Shown in pieces: positions 11,101 through 19,958 of a DNA stretch of 64,000 nt. The first letter of the stretch is position 1. The number at the start of each line of letters is the position of its first letter. The notes beneath the pieces were generated by a model. That model worked only from the letters and a program-made list of their open reading frames with translations. It did no database searches and had not been told where the DNA came from. Source of the stretch: Actinoallomurus sp963799975 (GTDB lineage Bacteria; Actinomycetota; Actinomycetes; Streptosporangiales; Streptosporangiaceae); assembly GCA_963799975.1 (NCBI GenBank), contig CAWCZF010000002.1, forward strand, positions 62,001 through 126,000. Reading direction: 5' to 3'. Position numbers and translations under genes: made by a program.

Positions 11101-14100
11101 GAGGTCGCAGAGACGTCGCTGTTGTAGGTGGCGTCGTCCAGCACCCCGGTCAGCGGATCGATGAAGGTCGCCCCGATGAACGGCGTCGCCGCCGTGTTCG
11201 CGATCGTGACGGTGTAGGACACCACGCCGCCCCGTACGGTCGAGGGCGCCCCGGCGGTCTTGGTGAACGTCAACTGGCTGGTGTCCACGACCGGGACACT
11301 CACCGTGCACCGGGTGTCGGCCGAGCCGACCGCGCAGTTGCTCCCGGTCGTGCCCGAGGTGATCGTGTTGGTGAGGGTCTCGTCGCCGAGCGCCGGATTG
11401 TTCACCGTGATCGTGTAGGTGATCGTCGCGGACGCGCCGATCGCCAGGTTCCCGGTCCAGGTCAGACTTGGGCTCGTGAACGAGGTGGTGCCGGTGGAGG
11501 CGGCCGCATCGTTGTCATAGACCGCGTCGTCCAGCACCCCGCTCAGGTCGTCGGAGAACGTCGCACCGGTGTAGGCGGTCTGCCCCGTATTGGTAACCGT
11601 CACCGAATACGACACCGTGTTGCCCGCCGTCGCGGTCGTCTGCCCGGTGGACTTCACGATCGTCAGCGCCGGCGTCAGCACCGCCACGGTCACGGCACAC
11701 GCCGGGTTGCCGCTCCCGGCCGGGCAGGTGCTGCCCACCTCACTCGAGGAGACCTTGTTCACCAGCGACTTACTGCCGGTGCCGGGGTCGTTGACGGTCA
11801 CGGAGTACGTGATGGTCGCGCTGGCGCCGACCGCCAGGTTCCCGGTCCAGGTCAAGTTCGGGCTGGTGTAGGAGACCGTGCCGGACGTGGCGACCGCGTC
11901 GCCGCCGTACGCGGCATCGCTCAGCACCCCCGACAGGTCATCGGTCGCGACCGCGCCCGTGTACGGGGTCTGCCCGGTGTTGTGGACCACCACCGTGTAG
12001 TTGACGACCCCGCCGGGAGCCTGGGTCGCCGTGTCGGCCGTCTTGGTGAACGACAACGCCGGCAACAACACGTCGACGGTGGCGGTGCACAGCGGGTCCG
12101 ATCCTCCCGAGGGGCAGTTGTTGCCCGGTGCGGAGGACACCAGCGTCCCGGTGATGACCTTGTTACCCGGATCGGGGTTGCGGACGGTCAGCGTGCCGGT
12201 GATCGTGACCACCCCGCCGACCGGGATGCTCCCGCTCCACGTGATCCCGGAGGCGTTCAGCAGCAGTGTCCCCGAAGACGCCACCTGGTCACCGTTGGGG
12301 ACCGCGTCATCGACCACGCCGGCGCTACTGGCGAACACGCTGATCCCGACATACGGGGTCTGTCCCGTATTGGTGAACGTCGCCGTCAGATGGATGATCG
12401 ACCCCGGCGTCGTCGAGGACTCCGCATAGCTTTGGGTCAGCAACAGCGCGGAGACCTTCACCGTCGCCGTGCACCGCGCATCGCTACCGCCTGACGGGCA
12501 ATTGTTGCCCGTGGTCGCCGACACAGTGGTGTTGGACAAGACACCGTTACCGGTATCGGGGCTGTGCACCGTGACGGTGTAGGTGATCGTAGCGGTCGCG
12601 CCGACCGCCAGGTTCCCCGTCCACGACAACGTCGGCGCCGTATACGAGACGGTGCCCGAAGACGCCGAACCGTCGCTGTTGTACGCCGCGTCGTCCAGCA
12701 CACCGGCCAGGTCGTCGGTGAACGCCGCCCCCGTGTATGCGGTCTGCCCGGTGTTGGCCACCGCGACCGTGTAAGTCACGATTCCGCCCGCGACGGCCGT
12801 GGGACTGCTCGCGGTCTTGGTGATCGTCAACTGCGGCACCAGGACGGTCACCCGCGCCGAGCATGCCGGATCGGTGCCGCCGTCTGGACAGTTGTTACCC
12901 AGCGTCGCCGAGGTCACGGTGTCGACGATCTGCTTGTCGCCCGGATCGGGGTTCTTCACCGTCGCGGTGTAGGTGATGGTGGCGGTCGCCCCCACCGCCA
13001 GATCACCCGTCCAGGACAGGGTGGGGGCACTGTAGGAGACAGTGCCCGAGGACGCCGAGGCGTCGTTGTTGTAGTTCGCGTCGGGCAGCACGCCGGACAA
13101 CGAGTCGGTGAACGCCGCTCCCACATAGGGAGTCGGCCCGGTGTTGGCGGCCGTCACCGTGTAGGTGATGGTCCCACCCGGAGTGATCGTCGCGACATTC
13201 GCGGTCTTGGTGAAGGTCAGCTGCGGGATCTGGATGGTGACGGTCGTGGAGCAGGCCGGATCCGACCCTCCGACCGGGCAGTTGTTGCCGGGAGTGGTCG
13301 AGGTGATCGTGCTGGTCATCGTCGATCCGCCCGTCGGCGGATTGTTCACCGTCACGGAGGCCGTCAGCGTCGCCGACGCCCCGATCGCCAGATCACCCGT
13401 CCACGTCACCGACCCGTCGACGTTGAAGTTCAGGCTCCCCGTCGTGGTCGTGGCGTCGTTGTTGTACGTCGCGTTGTCCAGCGCGCCCGCCAGTGCGAAG
13501 GTGAAGTTGGCCCCCGAATAGGGAGTCTGGCCGGTGTTGGTGACCACCACCGTGTACCGCACCACCCCGGTCGGCACCGTCGTGGGCACGTCCGTCGAAC
13601 TCGCGATAGTCAGCTGCGGGATCAGCGCGGCGACCGTGACCGAACACCGCGGATCCACACCGCCCGACGGGCAGTTGCTCCCCGCGCTCGCCGAGGACAC
13701 CGTGTTCGCCAGGGACTTGTTCCCGGTGTCCGGAGTATTGACCGTCACCGAATACGTGATGACCGCCGACCCGCCCGCCGACAGATTGCCGGTCCAGGTG
13801 ATGTTCGGGTTGGAGAATGCCGCCGTACCCGAGGTCGCGGAGACGTTGTTGCCGTACGTGGCGTCATCCAGCACGTTGGTCAACGGGTCGGTGAACGCTG
13901 CGCCCGTGTAGGTCGCCTGGCCGCTGTTGGTGACCGTGACCGTGTAGTGCACGATGTCGCCGGGAGTCGCGGTGGCGACGTCGGCCTTCTTCACGATCGT
14001 CAGCGACAGCAGGTTCACCGTGGCCTGGCAGCGCGAATCCGCCGAGCCCGGGGCGCAGTTGGCGCCGAGGGTGGTGGAGGTGACCGTGTTCGACATGGCG

Positions 14101-17100
14101 CCGTCGCCGGATCCGAGCGGCTTGACGGTCACCGAGTAGGTGATCGTCGCGGTCGCGCCTGCCGCCAGGTCCCCACTCCAGGTGATGTTCGGGTTGGAGA
14201 ACGCCGCCGTACCCGAGGTCGCGGAAACGTTGTTGCCGTACGTGGCGTCATCGAGGACGTTGGTCAGCGGGTCGGTGAAGCTCGCCCCGTTGAACGTGCT
14301 CGTCCCGGTGTTCTGGACGGTGATGGTGTAGTGGATCACCGATCCTGGCGCGGCGGCGGTGGTGTCGGCGGTCTTGGTGATGACCACCGGCCCGACCCCG
14401 ACGACCAGAGTGGCGGCTCTGGTGTCGCTCTGGCCCTTTGCGTCGACGATCCTGACGGTGAATGAATAGTTGCCCGCCGTGGTCGGTGTCCCCGACAGCA
14501 GACCGGTCGAGGAGTTCAGGGTCAAGCCCGGCGGGAGCGTGCCCGCGCTGACCGACCACACGTAGGGAGCCGTGCCACCGGAGACGGTCAGCTGGTCGCT
14601 GTAGGCGACCCCGACCTGCCCCGGCGGCGGCGGCGGGAACGTCAGCGTCGGCGAGGCGACGATCACCACGGTGGCAGCCCGGGTGTCGCTCTGGTTGCTC
14701 GCGTCCACGATCCTGACCGTGAACGGGTAACTGCCGCCAGTGGTCGGTGTCCCCGACAGCAGACCGGTCGAGGAGTTCAGGGTCAGGCCCGGCGGGAGCG
14801 TGCCCGCGCTGACCGACCACACGAACGGGGCCGTACCGCCCGAGACGGTCAGCTGGTCGCTGTAGGCGATGCCGGCCTGCCCGCTCGGCGGCGGCGGGAA
14901 CGTCAACGTCGGTGAGGCGTTCGGCGTCACCGACCCCGAGTGCGCCGACGGCGGCCCGAGACCCGCGAGGTTCTGCGCGGTCACCGTGAACGTATAGGCC
15001 GTCCCCGGCGTCAGCCCCGTCGCCGTCTGGGTCGTCCCCGTCCCGGAGAAGGACTGCGGGGTCTGCGCCACCGCCCCGATATAAGGCGTGATCACATATC
15101 CGGTGATGGGGCTGCTCCCGTTCGAGGGAGCCGTCCACGTCAACGTCGCCGAGGAGTCACCGGCCGTCGCCGCAGTGATCACCGGCTGACCCGGGACCGT
15201 GTACGGGATCACCGCGTTGGACGCCGGGCTCGCCGCGCTGGTGCCCAGCGCGTTCGTCGCGGTGACGGTGAAGGTGTAGGACGCGCCGGACGTGAGACCG
15301 GTCAGCGTGCGCGTCGTCGTCGAAGCATCAAAGGACACCGGCGTCTGTGCGACCCCATTGCGGATCGGCGTCACCGTGTACCCCGTGATCACCGATCCGT
15401 TACTCGCCGGAGCCACCCACGACACCGTCGCACTCGTCACCCCCGCCGTCGCCGTCGGAGCCGCCGGAGCATTGGGCTTGTCGGTATAGACATACGCCGC
15501 CGCCCCCGCCACACCCGTCGTCACCACGGTCACCGTCACCGACGCCGCCGACGTCCGCGCCGGCATTGAGGAGATGCTCAACGTGCCGTTGCCGTTCACG
15601 GTGAAACACCCCGCCGCGGGCCCCGACGCACACGGCAGCAACACCACAGGCGTACCCGCCTGCTGCTCCGCCGGAGTACCGATCTCGATCGCGGTCGCCC
15701 CGGTCAGGTTGCTCCCCCCGACCGTCACCGCCACTCCGCCGGCGATAGTGCTGCTCGCCGGGGTCACGGTGATACCCGACGGAGCGGCCGGGATCGTACC
15801 GGCGGTCGTCGTCATCGCGATACCGGGATTACCGTCGATCGACGACGCCGTCACCGTCGACCCCGTCTGGATCAGCGTCGGCGTGACACTACTGCCCGTC
15901 ACGATCCCGACCACGTTGATCCTGGACAGACTCGTCCCCACGGCGAAAGGCGTATTGCTGTTCGTACAAGTGATCTTCTGCCCCACCGGGGCCGCGCACA
16001 CCCAGCCCGTACCGAACGCCCCCACCGGCACCACACCCGCCGGCACCGTCTCCGTCACCGAGACCGGAGAGGTCTCATCCGTTCCCGCGCCGACACTCGC
16101 CGTCACCTGATAGTTCACCGGATCACCGGGCTGCGGCGACGAGCCGTTGAAGCTCGTCTGCGCGACGTTCAGGTCCGGGACCGGGTTGAGGCTGACGACG
16201 TTGGTGTTGTCGATCTCATGGAAGTCGGTCACCGACCCGGTGGAGCCGACCCAGCCGAACGCCAACTGACGGGGAATACCCGCCGCGGTCGTCCATGTCG
16301 ACGACGGATAGAGCGTCGGGGAAACCGTTGGCAGCGTGCCCGCCAGGGTCCGAGGTGACCCGCCGATCGGGGTGAACACCACCTTGTACGCACCGGCGGT
16401 GACCGTGATGCCCGATGCCGTGACGAAGGTCGCCGCCGTCGGGTTGAGTACCACCTCGACCGGCACCAGCGAGTTCGCGCGGGTCGTCCCGTGCAGTGGG
16501 ACCACCGGGGACGACGTGGTGGTGGCGGTGCTGTTGATCGCGCAGTAGCCGTTGGTGGTCGCTCCAGGACCGCGGATCACCACCTGTCCGGGAACTCGCG
16601 CGCCCGAGCTGATGTAGGGCGGGTCGGTGCAGCCGTTGCCTTCGTAGGTCGTGCTGCTGAAGTTGCCGAACACGTCGAGACCGACGCCCATGTACGCGTT
16701 GGCCAGACCGTTGAGATTTCGGGTCGCGGAGTAGCCGAGTGCGCCGCCGGGCTGCCCGATGTTCGCCGGCGGCAGCGGGTTCGCCGGGTCCACCGCGGCC
16801 GCCACGAAGGCGAGACCGTCGGCTGCGGTACCGCCGTACTGATAGGTGTTGAACTTCACGTCGAGGCCCTGTGAGGTCGGCACACTGGTGGCGCCGAAGA
16901 GACCTCCTTCCAGGAACGTCCCCGTGTTGGTCATGCGCAGGGTCCCCAGACCAGGGGCATCGGGGTTGGTCGGGCAACTGTGCAGGCCCGTGCCGCTGGG
17001 ATTTCCAGCCGCGCTCAGGCACACGGTGTTCGACCCGCTCGTGCCGTTCGGGAGGGCCGGCAGGCTCACGGGATACGCGGCGTCCGGCGCGTTGTTCTTG

Positions 17101-17279
17101 AAGGGCTGGTCGAACAGCAGGCTGCCCGTCGCGAAGGCCGGCCCGGATGCCACACCGGTCAGCGCGGTACCGAGCACGCCGGCCAGCACCAACCGGGCGA
17201 CCCGCCGGCGAGCTGAGTGCGTCCAGCGCAGCGTCACGAGCGGACGCCCGCCGAACAGCCGCCTAGTCACGGCGGCCAT
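8175..17279 (-). CDS. Giant secreted DUF11-repeat surface protein with lectin-like head
   Basis: This 3034-residue protein starts with a signal peptide (VLAGVLGTALTGVASGPAFA). Domains in order: an L-type (legume) lectin-like domain, about 52-375 (DGLAFVAAAVDP, NAYMGVGLDVFGNF); a degenerate DUF11/IPT stretch, about 375-600; two fibronectin type III domains, about 605-785 (ATVSWVAPASNGS, ATLTWTAPSNGSS); two near-identical putative Ig domains, about 790-965 (GTLPPGLTLNSSTGLLSGTP); fifteen DUF11 repeats; and a C-terminal 126-residue WxL-like domain shared with the 7.6-8.1 kb gene. There is no LPXTG or membrane anchor, so the C-terminal domain probably holds it to the wall. Its ATG overlaps the upstream DUF916-like gene by 17 bases. 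A GTG at 17270 is an alternative start. Carbohydrate binding and adhesion are inferred. Confidence 0.85.
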   Translation of the reverse strand: MAAVTRRLFGGRPLVTLRWTHSARRRVARLVLAGVLGTALTGVASGPAFATGSLLFDQPFKNNAPDAAYPVSLPALPNGTSGSNTVCLSAAGNPSGTGLHSCPTNPDAPGLGTLRMTNTGTFLEGGLFGATSVPTSQGLDVKFNTYQYGGTAADGLAFVAAAVDPANPLPPANIGQPGGALGYSATRNLNGLANAYMGVGLDVFGNFSSTTYEGNGCTDPPYISSGARVPGQVVIRGPGATTNGYCAINSTATTTSSPVVPLHGTTRANSLVPVEVVLNPTAATFVTASGITVTAGAYKVVFTPIGGSPRTLAGTLPTVSPTLYPSSTWTTAAGIPRQLAFGWVGSTGSVTDFHEIDNTNVVSLNPVPDLNVAQTSFNGSSPQPGDPVNYQVTASVGAGTDETSPVSVTETVPAGVVPVGAFGTGWVCAAPVGQKITCTNSNTPFAVGTSLSRINVVGIVTGSSVTPTLIQTGSTVTASSIDGNPGIAMTTTAGTIPAAPSGITVTPASSTIAGGVAVTVGGSNLTGATAIEIGTPAEQQAGTPVVLLPCASGPAAGCFTVNGNGTLSISSMPARTSAASVTVTVVTTGVAGAAAYVYTDKPNAPAAPTATAGVTSATVSWVAPASNGSVITGYTVTPIRNGVAQTPVSFDASTTTRTLTGLTSGASYTFTVTATNALGTSAASPASNAVIPYTVPGQPVITAATAGDSSATLTWTAPSNGSSPITGYVITPYIGAVAQTPQSFSGTGTTQTATGLTPGTAYTFTVTAQNLAGLGPPSAHSGSVTPNASPTLTFPPPPSGQAGIAYSDQLTVSGGTAPFVWSVSAGTLPPGLTLNSSTGLLSGTPTTGGSYPFTVRIVDASNQSDTRAATVVIVASPTLTFPPPPPGQVGVAYSDQLTVSGGTAPYVWSVSAGTLPPGLTLNSSTGLLSGTPTTAGNYSFTVRIVDAKGQSDTRAATLVVGVGPVVITKTADTTAAAPGSVIHYTITVQNTGTSTFNGASFTDPLTNVLDDATYGNNVSATSGTAAFSNPNITWSGDLAAGATATITYSVTVKPLGSGDGAMSNTVTSTTLGANCAPGSADSRCQATVNLLSLTIVKKADVATATPGDIVHYTVTVTNSGQATYTGAAFTDPLTNVLDDATYGNNVSATSGTAAFSNPNITWTGNLSAGGSAVITYSVTVNTPDTGNKSLANTVSSASAGSNCPSGGVDPRCSVTVAALIPQLTIASSTDVPTTVPTGVVRYTVVVTNTGQTPYSGANFTFALAGALDNATYNNDATTTTGSLNFNVDGSVTWTGDLAIGASATLTASVTVNNPPTGGSTMTSTITSTTPGNNCPVGGSDPACSTTVTIQIPQLTFTKTANVATITPGGTITYTVTAANTGPTPYVGAAFTDSLSGVLPDANYNNDASASSGTVSYSAPTLSWTGDLAVGATATITYTATVKNPDPGDKQIVDTVTSATLGNNCPDGGTDPACSARVTVLVPQLTITKTASSPTAVAGGIVTYTVAVANTGQTAYTGAAFTDDLAGVLDDAAYNSDGSASSGTVSYTAPTLSWTGNLAVGATATITYTVTVHSPDTGNGVLSNTTVSATTGNNCPSGGSDARCTATVKVSALLLTQSYAESSTTPGSIIHLTATFTNTGQTPYVGISVFASSAGVVDDAVPNGDQVASSGTLLLNASGITWSGSIPVGGVVTITGTLTVRNPDPGNKVITGTLVSSAPGNNCPSGGSDPLCTATVDVLLPALSFTKTADTATQAPGGVVNYTVVVHNTGQTPYTGAVATDDLSGVLSDAAYGGDAVATSGTVSYTSPNLTWTGNLAVGASATITYSVTVNDPGTGSKSLVNKVSSSEVGSTCPAGSGNPACAVTVAVLTPALTIVKSTGQTTATAGNTVSYSVTVTNTGQTAYTGATFSDDLSGVLDDAVYDNDAAASTGTTSFTSPSLTWTGNLAIGASATITYTITVNNPALGDETLTNTITSGTTGSNCAVGSADTRCTVSVPVVDTSQLTFTKTAGAPSTVRGGVVSYTVTIANTAATPFIGATFIDPLTGVLDDATYNSDVSATSGTAGYTAPNITWTGNVPAAGSVTVTYSVTVHATKTGDDQLVNTLTSTSSGGNCPAAGSDPRCTATVTVSALTINNSSDVSTTTPGGVVHLTGTFTNTGQTTYDGISVSFSGPGLLDDATPNGDDAASSGTLSVGATGLTWTGTITPGQTVTVTSSFTVNNPDTGDHHIVTMVNSDAPGSTCPTGSANPACTNTVDVLIPALTITKTANTPATVPGGTVGYTITVHNTGQTTYTGISVTDPLGGVIDEATYNNDAAAGSGTLSYTAPTLTWTGDVAIGATVTITYSVTVANPATGGKVLANTVSSTATGSTCGPAGGSAACTVDVAILTPALTLSKTSDAATTTPGATVHYTITATNTGQTAYAAATFTDALTGVIDDATYDNNASVTTGTVSYTSPNLTWTGALNPGASATITYSVTVHQPDTGNKTLTNALTSATAGSNCPTGGTDPRCTTTVRASVLAITSAADASTTVPTGIVRYTVVVTNTGQTPYTGANFTFALAGALDNATYNNDATTTTGSLNFNVDGSVTWTGDLAVGASATLTASVTVNNPPTGGPTMTSSITSTTPGNNCPVGGSDPACTTTVTIQIPQLAITKSADTATITPGGIVTYTLTITDTGPTAYTAATVTDSLAGVLPDSVYGNDATATSGSVSYTSPVLTWTGDLDPGDTTTITYTIRVNNPDLADKVMVNTVTSAELGNNCPTGGTDPACTAQVIVVVPQLTITKTADTPEIVAGGTVHYTITIANTGQTPYTAATLTDSLAGVIDDATYDNNASATSGSVTYAAPTLSWTGDLALAATATITYSVTTVNPGTGDHSLTNTAVSPTVGSTCPSGGTHPDCTTTIAVTAQSITLSNLTSAFTLTGIPHTTAGQNGAVTMTVVTNDPSGYNVTVQAATPTLTSPATGAGIPVGDLGVRETGTSVFHPLSAAAPVTTHTQTTPSALNGDPLSNDYQVNIPFVPTGRYSGTLDYIATAQ
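8556..14390 (-). repeat. Fifteen tandem ~390-bp DUF11 repeats
   Basis: Each unit is about 128-131 codons, opening LTITKTAD..PG..V.YT and closing GNNCP.GG.DP.C. It has two cysteines per repeat, probably disulfide-bonded. Counting from the N-terminus, units 6 and 10 share a divergent subtype (HLT.TFTNTGQT.Y.GIS), and units 3 and 13 share another (ANFTFALAGALDNATYNN, SLNFNVDGSVTWTGDLA). Units 2-4 and 12-14 match pairwise, as do 5-7 and 9-11, which points to block duplication. Protein identity is far higher than DNA identity between these pairs. Confidence 0.9.
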
Positions 17280-18282
17280 CGTCGTTCGCGGCCTGGTCCG
17301 CGATAAGGGCGGAGGCGACGGCGAGCACCTTGGCGCGGTAGCGGCGTCTCACGAACCAGCCCAGGAGCAGCAGGATCAGCAGCACGCCGAGCAGCGTCGC
17401 CGCCAGTTGCACCGGGAAGACGATGATCCGGATGGTCGGCGGGCTCGCCTTCCCGTCCGAACCCGGCACCGACAGCGTCGCGTGGCACACGCACATCAGC
17501 GGCGGGTTCCAGCGCGCGGTGACCTCTCGGGCCGAGTCACGCAGCACGGTGAAGTCGGGAAACGCCACCCTGCGCCCGCCGACCTCGACGTGCATCTTCC
17601 CCTTGCCACGGAAGTCGCGGTGCACGGTGCCGACGTCGTGGACGCGCGTGCTGAAGTAGATGGGGCCGTGGGTGGCGAACCCGGGCGCCCTCAGCCGGGC
17701 GACCTCGACCGTCCTGTCGGCCGACCCGGGGACGGCCATGAACACCGGAGTGGCGATCCCGCGGTTGATCCTGATGTTCGCGGCGTTCCGGCCGGCTGGG
17801 ACCTTGAATATCAGCGCGAGTTGGTGATCGCCCGGTTCTGCCCTGTCCGGCCTGTTGATGCGGAACGTCACATTCTGGCTCGTGCCAGGCTTGATGAGGA
17901 AATGCGTTGGAGTGATCTGAGCCCAGCTCGATGCCGCATAAGGAGCATTGGGCTTGAAGTTCAGCGCACCGTCTTCGCTCGCCGTGAAGTCGGCCTTCTG
18001 CACATTGACCGTAAATGGCAGACGTCCGCCGTTGGTGACGAGGAACTTTTGAGTGGCCGAGTCGGTGCCGGCCGGGATGACGAGCCGGGTCGGGCTCACC
18101 TGGAACGAGAACCCCGGTACGGGGGCCCCGCGGGCGACGACGCCCGGGACCTGGACCAACAAGATACACGTAATGCCGAAAAAAGCGCCGACCGCACGTC
18201 GGAGCCGAACGGACCTCATCGCGGCATTGCGCCGATCCGGGGCAAGTCCCAGCATCCGAACCGCCCACCCTCGCATGATCAC
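17263..18282 (-). CDS. DUF916-like (WxL-interacting-type) membrane-anchored surface protein
   Basis: This protein of up to 339 residues has an N-terminal hydrophobic signal (VGAFFGITCILLVQVPGVVA). An Ig-like chaperone-type domain follows (FSFQVSPTRLVIPAGTDSAT, FLVTNGGRLPFTVNV, FLIKPGTSQNVTFRI), then a second beta domain, then a C-terminal membrane helix (LLGVLLILLLLGWFV) with RRRYR. That order matches DUF916-type WxL-interacting proteins, which in Firmicutes form surface complexes with WxL proteins. It is first in the minus-strand operon, and its stop overlaps the start of the giant protein. The start is uncertain: no good ribosome site precedes 18282, and the ATG at 18255 follows a GAGGG sequence. 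Confidence 0.7.
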   Translation of the reverse strand: MIMRGWAVRMLGLAPDRRNAAMRSVRLRRAVGAFFGITCILLVQVPGVVARGAPVPGFSFQVSPTRLVIPAGTDSATQKFLVTNGGRLPFTVNVQKADFTASEDGALNFKPNAPYAASSWAQITPTHFLIKPGTSQNVTFRINRPDRAEPGDHQLALIFKVPAGRNAANIRINRGIATPVFMAVPGSADRTVEVARLRAPGFATHGPIYFSTRVHDVGTVHRDFRGKGKMHVEVGGRRVAFPDFTVLRDSAREVTARWNPPLMCVCHATLSVPGSDGKASPPTIRIIVFPVQLAATLLGVLLILLLLGWFVRRRYRAKVLAVASALIADQAANDDGRRD

Positions 18283-18503
18283 GGCAGTTATTTATCCGAT
18301 CGATACAACGACCAAACTCACTCGACGATCATGCAATTCGGTGTTGTTTTTCCATGCACGACGCAAGCCAACGGTGTCCGGTTAGTGCCATATCGGCATT
18401 CGTGATCGAGGTGCTGGCACTCGCGAAGTGGGTAAAACGGAGCCAGCCCGGAGAATGATTGGAATCGAATCCGATAGACAATTTTACTCTTTTGAAGGGG
18501 TAC

Positions 18504-19049
18504 ATGATGCGTCGACGCCTGCCAGCCCTGCTCGCCGTAAAAGCGGTGGCCCTGCTAGCAATGTGCGCGGGTGTGCCGACGCTGGCCCCGCCGTACGCAA
18601 GCGCCGCGCCCGGCGGGCACCATCCGGCGACGCGTGACGACAGGGCCGCAAGCAGAAGGGCCGATACCGTCGACAGCTCCGTCTCTGTGGGGATCCACGT
18701 GTTGCCCAGGTCAGGGGGCGGCGGCTCGGCCACAGCACACTCCCAGTCCGACAATGACATCTCCGCCGACATCGACTCCGGCGGCGAACACGGCACCTCG
18801 TCCCACCACAGCGGCACGTCATCCCACCACAGCCCCGGCCGCCAGGCCCACGGGAACACGCCCCGGCTCTCCGGCCCCCACGGCGAGCGAAATGACCTGC
18901 ACCGCTCCCCCGGTCACGGTGGTCACCGCCATGGCCACCTGCCGTTCACGGGACGCAACACGGCGATCATCGCGTCGGGCGGAGCCGCGGCACTACTCAC
19001 GGGCGCCGCCCTGCTGTGGATGTCCAGACGACGGAAGCGGGCCGCTTAG
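18504..19049 (+). CDS. His-rich LPXTG (LPFTG) cell-wall-anchored protein
   Basis: This 181-residue exported protein starts MMRRRLPALL with a signal peptide ending near ASAAPGG. The middle is low-complexity and rich in Gly, Ser and His (HHSGTSSHHSPGRQAHG, HGGHRHGH). The C-terminus is a complete sortase signal: LPFTG, a hydrophobic helix (IIASGGAAALLTGAALLW), then RRRKR. Sortase should link it to peptidoglycan; no sortase gene is in the window. AAGGGG precedes the two ATGs (18504 and 18507). It is divergent from the DUF916-like gene, sharing a ~220-bp promoter region, and fits the small LPXTG member of csc-type clusters. The His-rich linker might bind metal. Confidence 0.8.
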   Translation: MMRRRLPALLAVKAVALLAMCAGVPTLAPPYASAAPGGHHPATRDDRAASRRADTVDSSVSVGIHVLPRSGGGGSATAHSQSDNDISADIDSGGEHGTSSHHSGTSSHHSPGRQAHGNTPRLSGPHGERNDLHRSPGHGGHRHGHLPFTGRNTAIIASGGAAALLTGAALLWMSRRRKRAA

Positions 19050-19411
19050 CGGACTTCCTGGGCCGTCTCGGCGACCAGCCGCTCGACCCGGGGCGTGTAG
19101 CACAGGCCGATGGCGGCCCACAGGATGACCTGGGGGGCGACTGAGTAGAAGCGGAAGTTGAACAACCGGTCCGCAGGGAAGCCTGGGCAGACGATCCGGC
19201 CCTGGGGGTCCGTCAGCGGCAGGGATGTCTTGGTGGGGTGCTTGCCGAACTGCTCGGCGGTGGTGTGCAGATGCCCGAGCGAGGGCGGCAGCGCCATCAC
19301 GATCGCCAAGGCGGCCGCGCACGCCAGCGCCGCGAGCAGTGCCGCGTTCCAGGAGAGCTCGCTGATGACGCTCCAGCACGGCGACTGGGCCGGCGCGGTG
19401 ATCGGCTGCAC
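19046..19411 (-). pseudogene. cbtA: C-terminal fragment of cobalt transporter subunit CbtA
   Basis: The minus-strand frame reads WNAALLAALACAAALAIVMA, then FPADRLFNFRFYSVAPQVIL and WAAIGLCYTPRVERL. This is the end of CbtA, the predicted cobalt-uptake membrane protein. About half of a normal protein is missing at the N-terminus, CbtB is absent, and upstream sequence is unrelated, so I call it a truncated remnant. Its stop overlaps the stop of the convergent LPFTG gene by a few bases. Confidence 0.6.
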
Positions 19412-19958
19412 CGGGCCACGTTCACGCTGGAGCGCGGGTCGATTCCGCCACCCACGTGGAGTTGCTGATCCCGATCAGCGACAACACCGAGCACGCCAAG
19501 GCCGCCCGCCGGATACGCACTGCCCGCGACCATCTCCGTACAGGTGTGACCGGGGCCGCCGTCGGGGAGTCCGCAAACCGCTGGGCCGCATCCGTAAGGA
19601 GAATCGCACCGATGCCATCGCCCGGGTCGCCCCTCTGAACCCGGTTCATTGCAGACGCGGTTCGACAGCAGGCAGATCCGAAGTGATGCGCCCCGAGTTT
19701 TCGGACGGCTGCCTAACGGAAAACGCGGGACACATCACCGAAAAGCCAACGAACCCGCCCCTGACATGTGATAACTAGCAGACTGGCCGGATTCTGTCAC
19801 CGAATCGTGTAACCCTGATGATGGCCTTCGTGTGTCGTGTATTCCGCAATGCGGCGGGTGGCGATGGTCATCTTCGTTCCCGGAATGGCGTCCACCTCTT
19901 CAGCCTCGTGAACACGGAGAGTTATCGTCGCGTGATCATTCGAGTGCCGGGGGCGACG
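19412..19958. other. Intergenic region with a gene scrap
   Basis: A plus-strand frame over about 19440-19638 (HVELLIPISDNTEHAKAARR) looks protein-coding but lacks a start and a recognisable family; it may be a remnant. The remainder should contain the promoter of the choice-of-anchor gene. Nothing else was seen. Confidence 0.35.

Noticed and set aside
9333..12494. Plus-strand 1053-codon open frame opposite the giant surface gene
   Set aside because: Its product is Gly/Arg/Asp-rich repeats that mirror the DUF11 codons; it has no domain, start signal or ribosome site. It is an antisense shadow of a GC-rich repeat gene.
8556..14390. CRISPR array or other short repeat array
   Set aside because: The periodicity is 390 bases, in frame, and encodes protein domains; there are no direct repeats of 24-40 bases with unique spacers.
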